A DNA stretch of 64,000 nucleotides from Agromyces agglutinans (GCF_009647605.1 NZ_WJIF01000002.1:496001-560000), one strand, 5' to 3'; positions 1 to 8,351 are shown, counted from the stretch's first letter. Numbers and translations are program-made. Notes: a model not told the origin generated them from the sequence alone.

Positions 1-1062
1 GCGACGGCCGCGACCGTGCGCGACGCGCTCGCGGCGGCCGGACTGCCCGACGGCGTGTTCCAGCTGGTCGAGGGCGTCGAGGCGGGTGTCGCGATCCTGC
101 AGGACCCGCGCATCCGCGCCGCCTCGTTCACGGGTTCGCTGCGCGCCGGCCGGCACCTCGCCGACCTCGCCGCCGCGCGGCCGTCGCCGATCCCGTTCTA
201 CGGCGAGCTCGGCAGCGTGAACCCCGTCTTCGTCACGCGCGCCGCGATCGACGAGCGCGCCGCCGAGCTCGCGGCCGGGTACGTCGCGAGCGTGAGCGGC
301 TCCGCCGGGCAGCTGTGCACGAAGCCCGGCGTCGTGTTCGTCCCCGCCGGAGCCGAAGCCGCCGACCGGCTCGTCGCACGCGTCGCCGAGGCGGCGGCCG
401 GCCTCGCCGAGCACCGGCTGCTGAACCCCGGCATCACCCGCGGCTTCGCGGCACGCCGCGGCGAGGTGCTCGGCGCGCCCGGCGTCGTCGCGGTCGCCGA
501 GGGCGCACTGCGCGTCGACGCCGACGAGCAGGGCTGGGCGACGCCGACGATCCTGCGGGTGTCGCTCGACGACTTCCGTGCGTCGCGGGAGCAGCTGGCC
601 GAGGAGGCGTTCGGACCGCTGTCGATCCTCGTCGAGGTGCCCGACGGCGCCGACCTCGCCGACCTCGTCGACGAGTTCCTCGAGGGCGAGCTCACCGCCA
701 CGGTGCACCTGGGTGCCGACGAGGCATCCGGAGCCGAGCATGATGCGAGCCGCGCGCTCGTGCGTGCGCTGGCCGACCGCGTGGGCCGCGTGCTCGTCGG
801 CGGCTGGCCGACCGGCGTCGCCGTGACGCCCGCGATGCAGCACGGCGGACCGTGGCCCGCGACGACGGACGCCGGCGGATCAACGTCGGTCGGCACGGCT
901 GCGATCTCGAGGTTCCTGCGGCCGGTCGCGTACCAGTCGGTGCCCGACGCGCTGCTGCCGCCCGCGTTGCAGGACGCGAACCCGTGGAACGTGCCGCAGC
1001 GCCGGTCGCCGGCCGGGCAGTCGCGCGGATGGGGCGCGACGGCCGCCGCGGCGATCGCCTGA
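1..1062 (+). CDS. Aldehyde dehydrogenase (NADP+), 2-oxoglutarate semialdehyde dehydrogenase type, 5' truncated
   Basis: The reading frame is open from the first base, so the N-terminal part (most of the Rossmann domain) lies outside the window. The visible C-terminal 353 residues contain the catalytic glutamate in FYGELGSVNP (Glu codon 205-207) and the catalytic cysteine in GQLCTKPG (codon 316-318). The tail YQSVPDALLPPALQDANPW is typical of the alpha-ketoglutarate semialdehyde / fatty aldehyde dehydrogenase branch, which oxidises an aldehyde to an acid with NADP+. This branch often ends sugar-acid degradation pathways; which substrate is used here cannot be told because the upstream genes are missing. 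It converges on the KimA-like gene. Confidence 0.9.
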   Translation, partial: ATAATVRDALAAAGLPDGVFQLVEGVEAGVAILQDPRIRAASFTGSLRAGRHLADLAAARPSPIPFYGELGSVNPVFVTRAAIDERAAELAAGYVASVSGSAGQLCTKPGVVFVPAGAEAADRLVARVAEAAAGLAEHRLLNPGITRGFAARRGEVLGAPGVVAVAEGALRVDADEQGWATPTILRVSLDDFRASREQLAEEAFGPLSILVEVPDGADLADLVDEFLEGELTATVHLGADEASGAEHDASRALVRALADRVGRVLVGGWPTGVAVTPAMQHGGPWPATTDAGGSTSVGTAAISRFLRPVAYQSVPDALLPPALQDANPWNVPQRRSPAGQSRGWGATAAAAIA

Positions 1063-1067
1063 TCGCT

Positions 1068-1084
1068 GCCGTCGCAGCGACGGC
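1068..1084. terminator. Hairpin between convergent genes
   Basis: Perfect 7-bp stem GCCGTCG/CGACGGC with a 3-base loop in the 29-bp gap between the convergent dehydrogenase and permease genes. There is no T-tract, as is usual in GC-rich actinobacteria. It could serve both directions. Confidence 0.5.
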
Positions 1085-1091
1085 CTGACCG

Positions 1092-3227
1092 CTACGGCTT
1101 GCGGGCCCCGCCCGGCTCGCGCACCTCGCGGCGGGGCACCGGCCGCACGGGCCGCACGGGCTCGCCGCGTCGGTCCTGGCCCGGCAGCGGCCGCGATCGC
1201 CGGCCGTAGATCAGGTCGGAGGAGTCGAGCAGCCACGGCACGAGCGCGACGGTCACGCCGTGCACGAGCATCAGCTTCTGCCGGATGCGCCGCGCCTTGT
1301 GGTTGTGCAGGATGTTCTCCCACCAGTGCCCGACGATGTACTGCGGCATGTAGACCGTCACGACCTCCGAGCCGTGCTCGGCGCGGTGCTGCTTGAGGTA
1401 GGCGATCAGCGGGTGGCTGAGATCGCGGTACGGCGACGACAGGATCCGCAGCTTCACGTGGATGTTCTGCTTGACCCAGTCCTTCTTCAGCTGCTTCGTC
1501 TGCGCCTCGTCGATCGACACGTGGACGGCCTCGAGCGAGTCGTGGCGGGCCGCGATGGCGTAGTCGAGGGCCTTCAGCGTCGGCTTCTGCATGCGGCCGA
1601 CGAGCACGATCGCGTGGTCGCCCTGCGCGCCGAACGTCGTCACCGGGTCGACCTCGATCTCCTTCTCGACGTCGCGGTAGTAGCGGTTCACGCCGAGCAT
1701 GAGCAGGAACAGGATCGGCATCAGCACGAAGACGATCCAGGCGCCGTGGGTGAACTTCGTGACCGTGACGACGCTGAGCACGACCGCGGTCATGGCGGCG
1801 CCGATGGCGTTGATGACGAGCGCGCGCTGCATCGCGCCGCGCGTGAGCGGCCGGTCGTCGGGCGAGGCGTCGGCGGGAGGCCGGCGAGGCGCCGGCTTCC
1901 GCGAACCGGCGGGATGCCGCATCCGGGCGAGCTCGCGCAGCCAGTGCCGCACCATGCCGGTCTGGCCGAGCGTGAACGACACGAACACGCCGATGATGTA
2001 GAGCTGGATGAGCACGGTCAGGTTCGCCTGGAAGACCACCAGGATGACCGATGCCGCCAGCGCGAGGATCAGCACGCCGTTCGAGTAGATCAGGCGGTCG
2101 CCGCGCGTCGACAGCGACTTCGGCGCGTACCCGTCGCGCGCGAGCACCGAGCCGAGCAGCGGGAAGCCGTTGAACGCCGTGTTCGCCGCGAGCAGCAGCA
2201 CCAGGGCGGTGGTCGCCTGGATCAGGTAGAAGAACACGGTGTCGTCGCCGAACGTGGCCGCGGCGACCTGGGCCATGAGGCTGCGCTGCGGTTCGGTCTC
2301 GCATCCCGCCCAGCCGATCAGGTCGCAGGGCACCTCGGCGTAGTGCACGTCGGAGATGAGGGCCATCGCCGTGAGCCCCGCGAACAGCGTGATCGCGATG
2401 CCGCCCATCGCGACGAGCGTGAGCTGCGCATTGCGGATCTTCGGCACGCGGAACGCGGGCACGCCGTTCGAGATGGCCTCGACGCCCGTCAGGGCGGAGC
2501 ATCCGCTCGCGAAGCTGCGCAGCAGCAGCAGCAGCAGCAGCAGCACGACCGCCGCCTGCGTGAGCGACTCCGCGTGCACCTCGTACCCGGCCGACTCGGC
2601 GACGGGTGCGTCGCCGAACGCCGTGCGCGTGAGCCCGACGACGATCATCACGAACACGCTGCCGATGAAGAGGTAGGTGGGCACGGCGAACGCCTTCGAT
2701 GACTCGCTGACGCCGCGCAGGTTGATCGCGGCGAGGATCACGACGAAGGCGACGGCGAGCTCGACCCGCCAGGGCGCGAGCTCGGGGATCGCCGAGATGA
2801 TGTTGTCGACGCCCGAGGCCACCGACACGACGACGGTCATCACGTAGTCGACGAGCAATGCGGATGCCACGACGAGGCCGGCCTTCTCGCCGAGGTTGCG
2901 GTGCGCGACCTCGTAGTCGCCGCCGCCCGACGGGTACGCGCGGATCAGCTGCCGGTAGCTCGCGACGACCGTCACGAGCAGCACGACGACCGCCACCGCG
3001 ACCCAGGGCGCGAAGCTCAGGAACGCGAGGCCGCCGACGAGCAGGATCATCACGAGCTCCTGCGGGGCGTACGCCACCGAGGAGAGCGGGTCGCTCGCGA
3101 AGATGGGGAGCGCGAGCTTCTTGGGCAGGAGCTGCCCCTCGAGCTTCTCGGTCGGCAGAGGATCGCCGATGATCCAGTGCTTCGGCGATTTCAGCTCAGC
3201 GGGCGGTGCATCCGCCTCATTCGTCAC
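1092..3227 (-). CDS. APC/KUP-superfamily permease, KimA (YdaO)-like potassium or amino-acid transporter
   Basis: About 711 residues. The first 500 or so are strongly hydrophobic (about 12 membrane spans) and the last 200 form a soluble cytoplasmic tail. FASDPLSSVAYAPQE near residue 45 and FASGCSALTGVEAISNG near residue 240 closely resemble Bacillus subtilis KimA, a proton-coupled K+ importer; many actinobacterial relatives are annotated only as APC permeases. A GTG at 3227 is chosen because a TAGTGT box (3236-3241, minus strand) lies 8 nt upstream, as in leaderless genes. A TTG at 3263 would add 12 residues. It lies just downstream of the ArsR/VOC pair and may also be read from it. Substrate is inferred from the family. 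Confidence 0.85.
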   Translation of the reverse strand: MTNEADAPPAELKSPKHWIIGDPLPTEKLEGQLLPKKLALPIFASDPLSSVAYAPQELVMILLVGGLAFLSFAPWVAVAVVVLLVTVVASYRQLIRAYPSGGGDYEVAHRNLGEKAGLVVASALLVDYVMTVVVSVASGVDNIISAIPELAPWRVELAVAFVVILAAINLRGVSESSKAFAVPTYLFIGSVFVMIVVGLTRTAFGDAPVAESAGYEVHAESLTQAAVVLLLLLLLLRSFASGCSALTGVEAISNGVPAFRVPKIRNAQLTLVAMGGIAITLFAGLTAMALISDVHYAEVPCDLIGWAGCETEPQRSLMAQVAAATFGDDTVFFYLIQATTALVLLLAANTAFNGFPLLGSVLARDGYAPKSLSTRGDRLIYSNGVLILALAASVILVVFQANLTVLIQLYIIGVFVSFTLGQTGMVRHWLRELARMRHPAGSRKPAPRRPPADASPDDRPLTRGAMQRALVINAIGAAMTAVVLSVVTVTKFTHGAWIVFVLMPILFLLMLGVNRYYRDVEKEIEVDPVTTFGAQGDHAIVLVGRMQKPTLKALDYAIAARHDSLEAVHVSIDEAQTKQLKKDWVKQNIHVKLRILSSPYRDLSHPLIAYLKQHRAEHGSEVVTVYMPQYIVGHWWENILHNHKARRIRQKLMLVHGVTVALVPWLLDSSDLIYGRRSRPLPGQDRRGEPVRPVRPVPRREVREPGGARKP

Positions 3228-3272
3228 GGCGGATGACACTACTCCCGCCGTGACCGGTGTCAAGTCGGCGGA

Positions 3273-3665
3273 TCAACCGACGTGCATGCTGGCGATCTGG
3301 ATGAGGTTGCCGCAGGTGTCGTCGAAGACGGCGCTGGTCACGGGGCCCATCGTCATCGGCGGCTGGGTGAACTCGACGCCCGCGGCGACGAGCCGCTCGT
3401 ATTCGGCCTGCGCGTCGTCGACGGCGAACGAGGTGGCGGGCAACCCGTCGGCCCGGAGCGCCTCGCGGAACGGGCCGACGGCCGGGTGGTCGCTCGGCTC
3501 GAGCAGCAGCTCGACGCCGTCGGGCGCGTCGGGGGAGACGACGGTGAGCCAGCGGTGCTCGCCCGCGGGCAGGTCGGTCTTCGTCACGAAGCCGAGGACG
3601 TCGGTGTAGAACTCGAGGGCCTTCGCCTGGTCGTCGACGAAGACGCTGGTCACGTTGATGCGCAT
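3273..3665 (-). CDS. VOC family protein (glyoxalase/bleomycin-resistance fold)
   Basis: 130 residues with the VOC beta-alpha-beta-beta-beta repeats: the N-terminal strand INVTSVFVDDQAKALEFYTD and the C-terminal FDDTCGNLIQI are diagnostic. Members bind a divalent metal and act as dioxygenases, isomerases or drug-binding proteins; the metal ligand set is incomplete to the eye, so no reaction is assigned. The start is 5 bp after the stop of the ArsR gene, so the two are surely co-transcribed. ArsR-VOC pairs are very common in actinobacteria. Confidence 0.88.
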   Translation of the reverse strand: MRINVTSVFVDDQAKALEFYTDVLGFVTKTDLPAGEHRWLTVVSPDAPDGVELLLEPSDHPAVGPFREALRADGLPATSFAVDDAQAEYERLVAAGVEFTQPPMTMGPVTSAVFDDTCGNLIQIASMHVG

Positions 3666-3670
3666 GGTGG

Positions 3671-3958
3671 TCACTCCGATTCGGTCAGTGGTCGGCCCCA
3701 CCCCTGCCACGCCGACCGCAGCGGGTCGAGGTCGAGGTGGTGCACGCGGGTGCGGCCGATGCGGCGGGTCTGGACGAGCCCCGCCTGCTCGAGCACCGCG
3801 AGGTGCTTCGCGACGGCCTGTCGCGAGACGGCGATGCCGTGGCCCTGCATGAGCCGCACGCACAGCTCGAACAGCGACTGGTCGTCGCGTGCCGCGAGTT
3901 CGTCGATCAGGATGCGCCGGGTGGGATCGGCGATCGCCCGGAACACCGCATCGTCCAT
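3671..3958 (-). CDS. ArsR-family winged-helix transcriptional regulator
   Basis: 95 residues, the normal length for ArsR proteins. The start MDDAVFRAIADPTRRILIDE and the recognition-helix region SRQAVAKHLAVLEQAGLV are classic. There are no paired cysteines for metal sensing, so it belongs to the SdpR-like branch that usually pairs with VOC or SRPBCC genes. A TATTCT box at 3965-3970 (minus strand) lies 6 nt before the ATG, suggesting a leaderless transcript. A palindrome next to it is a likely autoregulatory operator shared with the divergent CopC gene. Confidence 0.92.
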   Translation of the reverse strand: MDDAVFRAIADPTRRILIDELAARDDQSLFELCVRLMQGHGIAVSRQAVAKHLAVLEQAGLVQTRRIGRTRVHHLDLDPLRSAWQGWGRPLTESE

Positions 3959-3970
3959 GCGCCCAGAATA

Positions 3971-3988
3971 GGCAACCATTCGGTTACC
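3971..3988. promoter_or_regulatory. Palindromic operator, probable ArsR site
   Basis: GGCAACC-ATTC-GGTTACC is an inverted repeat (6 of 7 pairs). It sits directly behind the TATTCT box of the ArsR gene and about 30 bp from the divergent CopC start. Spacing and symmetry fit a dimeric repressor; the assignment to the adjacent ArsR protein is inference. Confidence 0.6.
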
Positions 3989-4018
3989 TGTCAAGGTCGG
4001 GTTGCTACCCTGAGCGCC

Positions 4019-4720
4019 ATGACCAGCACCCCCTCCGCCGCCGCGCGCGGCCACCGTCTCGCCCGACTCGTGGGCACCGCGCTCGCGGCCGGCGTGCTCC
4101 TCGGGTTCGCGGGCGCCGCAGCCCCCGCCCTCGCGCACGACGAGCTGCTCGGCTCGACGCCCGAGCCGGGGCAGGTGCTCGAGACCGCCCCCGACGAGGT
4201 GCTGCTCACCTTCTCCGGCGACGTCATCGCCGTCGGCAGCGTCATCGAGGTCGTCGACCACCACGGCGAGGCGGTCGAGTCCGGCGAGACGACCGTGCTC
4301 GGGCCCGAGGTCTCGGCCGCGCTGCCGACCGACCTCTCCGGCGACTACCAGGTGCGCTGGCGCGTGGTCTCGAGCGACGGGCACCCGATCGAGGGCACCA
4401 TCGACTTCGGCGTCGGCTCGGATGCCACGGGCGTCTGGGAGTCGCAGCCGCCGCACGACGGCGCCGGCGAGGAAGAGGCCGGCGCCCAGGGTGCCGGCTC
4501 CGGCGAGGATTCGGCCGACGCCGGCGACGATGCCGCTGCGGACGCCCCGAACGGCTGGGCCGTCGCCGGGTTCGTGGTCGCCGCGCTCGCCGTGGTCGGC
4601 CTCGTGATCGCGCTGATCGTCAAGGCGACGCGGCGCACGCCGGGCGGGCCGGGTGCGGCGGGCGGCCCGTCTGGCCCGGGTGCGTCGGGCGGGTCCGGCA
4701 CGACGGACGACCGCGCATGA
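4019..4720 (+). CDS. CopC-domain copper-resistance protein, membrane anchored
   Basis: 233 residues. Residues 1-38 are a signal peptide ending at ALA, so the mature protein begins with HDELLGSTPEPG, placing a histidine at the N-terminus as in CopC Cu(II) sites. The CopC immunoglobulin-like domain follows to about residue 140 and ends with SSDGHPIEGTIDFGV, which carries another copper histidine. An acidic, Ala/Gly-rich linker leads to one membrane helix near residues 180-200 and a Gly/Pro-rich tail. A TACCCT box at 4006-4011 lies 7 nt before the ATG, so the message is probably leaderless. The role is copper binding outside the membrane. It overlaps the next gene by ATGA. Confidence 0.9.
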   Translation: MTSTPSAAARGHRLARLVGTALAAGVLLGFAGAAAPALAHDELLGSTPEPGQVLETAPDEVLLTFSGDVIAVGSVIEVVDHHGEAVESGETTVLGPEVSAALPTDLSGDYQVRWRVVSSDGHPIEGTIDFGVGSDATGVWESQPPHDGAGEEEAGAQGAGSGEDSADAGDDAAADAPNGWAVAGFVVAALAVVGLVIALIVKATRRTPGGPGAAGGPSGPGASGGSGTTDDRA

Positions 4721-5064
4721 CGGATGCCTCGACCTGGGTGCCCGTGAAGCGCGACGACGGCGAGACCGTCGGCTACGTCGAACCGCTGACCCCCGACTTC
4801 GGCGAGGTGCTGCCCCGCAACCGCCTCGGTCATGTCGTCGGCGAGCCGCAGCCGTACATCGACGCCGAGGACCTGCTCGTCGAGCGCGGCATCGGCGAAC
4901 TCGCCGAGCACTGGCACCTCGACGGTGCCGCGCAGGCGCTGGCGATCGCCGAGCTCTCGCCCGCGGGCATCGTGCTGCGCGACGCCCTGCTCGCCAAGGC
5001 GCTCGTGCCGACCGCGGACGTGCACGTGCCCTGGCCCGACCTCGACGGGCGCCTGAGCCGTTGA
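4717..5064 (+). CDS. Hypothetical protein, co-transcribed with the CopC gene
   Basis: 115 residues, acidic, no signal peptide or membrane helix. The ATG overlaps the CopC stop (ATGA), so translation is probably coupled. The N-terminus reads like a small beta domain (WVPVKRDDGETVGYVEPLTP) and the C-terminus (DVHVPWPDLDGRL) is hydrophobic with acidic residues. I do not recognise a family. Codon use is normal for the region. A copper link is suggested only by the operon. Confidence 0.75.
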   Translation: MTDASTWVPVKRDDGETVGYVEPLTPDFGEVLPRNRLGHVVGEPQPYIDAEDLLVERGIGELAEHWHLDGAAQALAIAELSPAGIVLRDALLAKALVPTADVHVPWPDLDGRLSR

Positions 5065-5117
5065 GCGGCTGATCCGTTGAGCGGCTGAGCCGCTGTGCGG
5101 CCCGTCGGTGCCGGGCC
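5058..5117. terminator. Short tandem repeat and hairpin between convergent genes
   Basis: CCGTTGAGCGGCTGA occurs twice, at 5058-5072 (overlapping the stop codon) and 5074-5088. It is followed by a 15-bp palindrome AGCGGCT-G-AGCCGCT (5080-5094) and a hairpin GGCCCG/CGGGCC (5099-5117) that touches the stop of the convergent crcB gene. Probable two-way terminator. Confidence 0.5.
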
Positions 5118-5498
5118 TCAGCGCGCGAGGAGGTAGGCGACCGCGCACGCGACGAGGCCGAACGCGAACGTGGCCCCGACGTTGAGCGCCGCTGCGCGCC
5201 AGCGACCCGTCGCAGCCAGCTCGATCGACTCGACGCTCCAGGTGCTGAAGGTCGTGAGGCCGCCGCAGAACCCGGTGACGAGGATGAGCCGCACGTCGTC
5301 GCCGAGCGCGGCGCGCTCGGCCAGGCCGATCACCAGGCCCGCCACCGCGGACCCTCCCACGTTCGCGATGAGGATGCCCCACGGCAGCCGGCCCGGGCGC
5401 ACCGGCAGCGCCCGCGACAGGGCGAAGCGCGCGACCGCGCCCAGTGCACCGGCGACGAGCACTGCGGCGGCGACCCATGGCGCGAGGGACGCGGTCAC
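5118..5498 (-). CDS. crcB: Fluoride channel subunit CrcB/Fluc (second of a pair)
   Basis: 126 residues with four membrane helices. FCGGLTTFSTWSVE contains the TTFST signature of the Fluc fluoride channel, and a glycine/asparagine-rich NVGGSAVAG helix precedes it. Fluc channels are dual-topology dimers that let fluoride leave the cell; when two crcB genes are adjacent they usually form a heterodimer. The GTG start at 5498 overlaps the stop of the upstream crcB (GTGA), so both subunits are translationally coupled. Confidence 0.93.
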   Translation of the reverse strand: MTASLAPWVAAAVLVAGALGAVARFALSRALPVRPGRLPWGILIANVGGSAVAGLVIGLAERAALGDDVRLILVTGFCGGLTTFSTWSVESIELAATGRWRAAALNVGATFAFGLVACAVAYLLAR

Positions 5499-5926
5499 GG
5501 CGCGGCATCCGATCGGGTGGTTCGCGGCGCGGCGGCGGCCGCGCGTCGGCGTCGCTCCCGGCCGATGCCGAGCCGCAGGCCGGCAGCCGCGAGCACCAGG
5601 CCGCCGATGACGGAGGCGGCCGTGTACCCGGCCGCGAGCCACCACTGCCGGTCCGTTCCGATCAGCACGAGTGACGCCATGACGGCCGAGAGCGTGGTGA
5701 AGGAGCCGAGCACGCCCGCACCGATGCCGGCCTTCAGCCAGGACGGCGTCGTCGGACGGGTCCAGAGCCCGCCGGCCAGGATCCCCAACACGAATGCGCC
5801 GACCAGGTTCACGAGCAGCGTCGAGAACGGGAACCCGGTGTCGTCGTGCGGCAGCAGCAGGTCGGCACCGAGTCGCAACCCGGTGCCGAGGAGTCCGCCT
5901 GCGAAGACGGCGAGGTACGCCCCCAC
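5495..5926 (-). CDS. crcB: Fluoride channel subunit CrcB/Fluc (first of a pair)
   Basis: 143 residues, four membrane helices. LLVNLVGAFVLGIL and GVLGSFTTLSAVM carry the conserved asparagine and the TT-LS motif of CrcB. The last 20 residues are a basic, Ala-rich tail. The GTG start at 5926 is 7 nt after a TACGCT box (5934-5939, minus strand), fitting a leaderless message. No fluoride riboswitch is visible: there is no space for one in the 43-bp upstream gap. Confidence 0.93.
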   Translation of the reverse strand: MGAYLAVFAGGLLGTGLRLGADLLLPHDDTGFPFSTLLVNLVGAFVLGILAGGLWTRPTTPSWLKAGIGAGVLGSFTTLSAVMASLVLIGTDRQWWLAAGYTAASVIGGLVLAAAGLRLGIGRERRRRAAAAAPRTTRSDAAP

Positions 5927-5969
5927 GCTGTCGAGCGTACGCGCCGGCTGCCCCGCGAGCCCGCCGCGC

Positions 5970-6485
5970 TCAGCCCGCCGGGCGGTGGACCCAGACGTTC
6001 GAGGTCTCCCAGTTGCCCTTGGGGTACTCGAACTCCTCCTCGCCCTCGAGCGTGAAGCCGACCTTGCGGCAGATCGCGTTGGATGCGGCGTTGTTCACGC
6101 GCGGGTACGCGTAGACCGCGACCGCTCCGTGCGTCGCGCGCGCGTCGTCGAGCACGGCCCGCAGTGCGGCCGTCGCGAGGCCCCGACCCTGGTGCGCGGT
6201 CTCGATCGACCAGCCGGTCTCGAGCGCGCCGTCGTGGTGCCCGTCGGCCCAGGTGCCGATCGTGCCGACGCCCTCGGGATGGTCGGGCGTGACGACCCGG
6301 AACATGCGGGCCGTGCCCTCCTCCCAGAGGCGGAGGTAGCGTGCGTGCCGGGCCGCGAGCGCTTCGTCGGATTCGGGCCCGCCGAGGAACTCGGTCATCT
6401 CGGCCGTGTTGCTGCGGCGCAGGGTCTCGAGGTCGTCGTCGGCCCACTGGCGCAACTGCACGGGGCTCGGCGCGTCGATGCTCAT
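5970..6485 (-). CDS. GNAT family N-acetyltransferase
   Basis: 171 residues. The acetyl-CoA pyrophosphate-binding motif A is HQGRGLATAALRAVLDDA, followed by the RVNNAASNAICRKVGF segment typical of the RimJ/RimL-like branch. These enzymes acetylate protein N-termini, amino acids or small amines; the substrate is unknown. The ATG at 6485 is preceded by TTGGCT, a weak match to the leaderless -10 box. Confidence 0.9.
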   Translation of the reverse strand: MSIDAPSPVQLRQWADDDLETLRRSNTAEMTEFLGGPESDEALAARHARYLRLWEEGTARMFRVVTPDHPEGVGTIGTWADGHHDGALETGWSIETAHQGRGLATAALRAVLDDARATHGAVAVYAYPRVNNAASNAICRKVGFTLEGEEEFEYPKGNWETSNVWVHRPAG

Positions 6486-6526
6486 GCGACCAGCCAAGCA
6501 CCGACCGCCGACATCCGTGCCGGCGC

Positions 6527-7252
6527 TCAGCGCTGCAGGTCGGCGAGGAGGGCCGCGCGCACCTCGGCCAGCCGCGTGCGCAGCATCGCCACCGACTCGG
6601 GCGACACGCGTGCGCGGTGCGCCTGCGTGCGCAGGTCTGTGCGCACCTGCTGGCGGAACTCGGCCAGCACGAGGTCGGCCTCGTGCACGGCGCGGTTCGT
6701 CTCGGTCTGCAGGTTGGTCGTGCCGCCGGATGCTCCGGCCGAAGCCGAGCCGGCTGCGCCGCCCGCGCCTGCCGCGTCCGCGCCGCCCGAATCGGCACCG
6801 CCGCCGGCATCCGTACCGCCTGGCGAACCCATCGTCGTGCGCGTCGAGCGCTTCGCCGAGCGCTTCGCCTCCCGGGCCGCGCTCGCGAGCTCGGCCCGCA
6901 GCGTGCGCATGGCCTCGTCGACCTCGGCGCGCACGCCGTCGGCGAGGCGGCGGACGGAGTCGGTCACCTCGTCCTCGATGGCATCGAGTTCGTGCCTGCG
7001 GCCCTCGAGCTCGGCGCGACCGGCGTCGGTGATCGAGTACACGGTCTTGCGGCCGTCGGCGGTCTTCGTGACGAGCCCCTCCTCCTCGAGCTTGGAGAGC
7101 CGCGGGTAGATCGTGCCGGCGCTCGGGGAGTACGTGCCGCCGAATCGCTCGGACAGGGCCTGGATCAGCTCGTACCCGTGCCGGGCGTGCTCGTCGAGCA
7201 GGGCCAGGAGGTAGAGCCTGAGGCTGCCGTGGGCGAAGACGGGCGGGGTCAT
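6527..7252 (-). CDS. PadR-family transcriptional regulator
   Basis: 241 residues, longer than the usual 110-180. The winged helix at residues 1-85 has the PadR signature (LLALLDEHARHGYELIQAL, then SAGTIYPRLSKLEEEGLV). A charged, probably coiled C-terminal region follows, interrupted by a Gly/Ala-rich linker near residues 140-175 and ending in a helical segment. The ATG overlaps the stop of the DUF4097 gene (ATGA), so the regulator is the second gene of that operon and probably represses it through the two palindromes upstream. Confidence 0.92.
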   Translation of the reverse strand: MTPPVFAHGSLRLYLLALLDEHARHGYELIQALSERFGGTYSPSAGTIYPRLSKLEEEGLVTKTADGRKTVYSITDAGRAELEGRRHELDAIEDEVTDSVRRLADGVRAEVDEAMRTLRAELASAAREAKRSAKRSTRTTMGSPGGTDAGGGADSGGADAAGAGGAAGSASAGASGGTTNLQTETNRAVHEADLVLAEFRQQVRTDLRTQAHRARVSPESVAMLRTRLAEVRAALLADLQR

Positions 7253-8157
7253 CCGTCGGCCCGCGCTTCGCCGTCGCCGGACTCGGGGGCGCCCGTGGCC
7301 TCCGTGGCATCCGTCGTGCCGGTGGTCGCCGACTCGCCGCCGTTCGCGTGCACGCGAGCCCGGCGCATGACCGAGATGTTGCCCGACACGCTGTTGGCGC
7401 CGAGTTCGAGCCAGTGCCCGGCCAGCTCGCCGGTGACGTGCTCGAAGCCCTTGCCGAGCACGCCCTTGAAGCGCGAGTCGTCGATCAGGATGCTGCCTCC
7501 CACGGTGTTGACGCGGTACCGCGCGCCGGCGCCCTCGTCGAAGCGCACCGTGAGATCTCCCGAGATGGAGTTCGTGTCGATGCGCGAGGGGGTGCCGTGA
7601 GCGTCGACGATCAGGTCGCCCGAGACCGTGTCGGCGACGAACGCGACGATCTCGCCCGAGGCGACCACGTCGCCGGTCACGGTGTGGGCCGTGACACGCC
7701 CCTCGTGGTTGCCCGCCGAGAGCTCGCCCGACACGCCCGTGAGCTCGATGTCGCCCGAGTGGTTGTCGACGACGACGTCGCCCGAGACGGTGCTGAACTT
7801 GGCGTCGCCGTCGAAGCCCGAGACGAGCGCATCGCCCGAGACGACGCCGAGCCGCAGGGCGACCTGGCGCGGCGCGAGGATGGAGACCTCGGCCTTGGCG
7901 CTGCCGGCGAATCCCTTGAAGGCGTCGACGAAGTTGTCCCAGCGCAGCTGGGGGTGGTCGATCTCGAGGCGGTCGCCGTCGATCGAGACCGCGAGTTCCT
8001 TGCCGGTGACGCCCGATATCTCGATGCGAGCGCCGGGTTCGTCGTGGGCGATCACGTCGACCTTGCCGCCGATGAGGGTGACCTTCAGGTGTCGGACGAG
8101 CTCGAGGTCGATCACCCGGCTCTCGCCGGGTGCGATGATCCACTTCTCGAGGGACAT
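7249..8157 (-). CDS. DUF4097-family beta-strand repeat protein
   Basis: 302 residues. From about residue 60 onward it has repeated short strands built on TVSGDV/ISGDL (for example FSTVSGDVVVDNHSGDIEL), which form the right-handed beta-helix of DUF4097 (adhesin-like) proteins. There is no signal peptide or membrane segment, so it is probably cytoplasmic. AAGGAG lies 6-11 nt before the ATG. DUF4097 genes are typically paired with PadR regulators, as here. The function is unknown; a link to envelope stress is family-level guesswork. Confidence 0.9.
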   Translation of the reverse strand: MSLEKWIIAPGESRVIDLELVRHLKVTLIGGKVDVIAHDEPGARIEISGVTGKELAVSIDGDRLEIDHPQLRWDNFVDAFKGFAGSAKAEVSILAPRQVALRLGVVSGDALVSGFDGDAKFSTVSGDVVVDNHSGDIELTGVSGELSAGNHEGRVTAHTVTGDVVASGEIVAFVADTVSGDLIVDAHGTPSRIDTNSISGDLTVRFDEGAGARYRVNTVGGSILIDDSRFKGVLGKGFEHVTGELAGHWLELGANSVSGNISVMRRARVHANGGESATTGTTDATEATGAPESGDGEARADG

Positions 8158-8199
8158 TGGGTGCTCCTTGCTGTCGGCCGGACGTCGTGGCATCCGATT

Positions 8200-8240
8200 C
8201 GCGATATATCGCGTCTTGCGTAACAACACGATATATCGCG
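8200..8240. promoter_or_regulatory. Two CGATATATCG palindromes, probable PadR operators
   Basis: A perfect 14-bp palindrome CGCGATATATCGCG lies at 8200-8213, and a second copy with core CGATATATCG lies at 8229-8238. Their centres are 27 bp apart, close to 2.5 helical turns. They are AT islands in GC-rich DNA, 42-82 bp upstream of the DUF4097 start. Autoregulation by the PadR protein of the operon is the simplest reading. Confidence 0.7.
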
Positions 8241-8281
8241 TTTGCGACCGGTGCAACCGGGATCGCGAAGTTCCGCTTGAC

Positions 8282-8298
8282 CTTGACGTTGCGTCAAG
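8282..8298. promoter_or_regulatory. MerR-type operator within a promoter
   Basis: CTTGAC-N5-GTCAAG is a perfect inverted repeat, preceded by another TTGACC. MerR proteins bind such dyads between overlong-spaced -35 and -10 boxes. It lies 54 bp upstream of the TipA-like gene, so activation by its own product is likely. Confidence 0.65.
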
Positions 8299-8351
8299 TT
8301 CTAGCGTGGTATCCGTACCCGCGACGGATGACTCGGAAGGGAGCCGCACAG

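Noticed and set aside
1260-2702. Plus-strand frame opposite the KimA-like gene
   Set aside because: The product is a His/Arg/Asp/Glu string typical of antisense shadow; the minus-strand permease is unmistakable.
3228-3272. c-di-AMP (ydaO-type) riboswitch before the KimA-like gene
   Set aside because: Only 45 bp separate the upstream stop from the chosen start, too short for that riboswitch.
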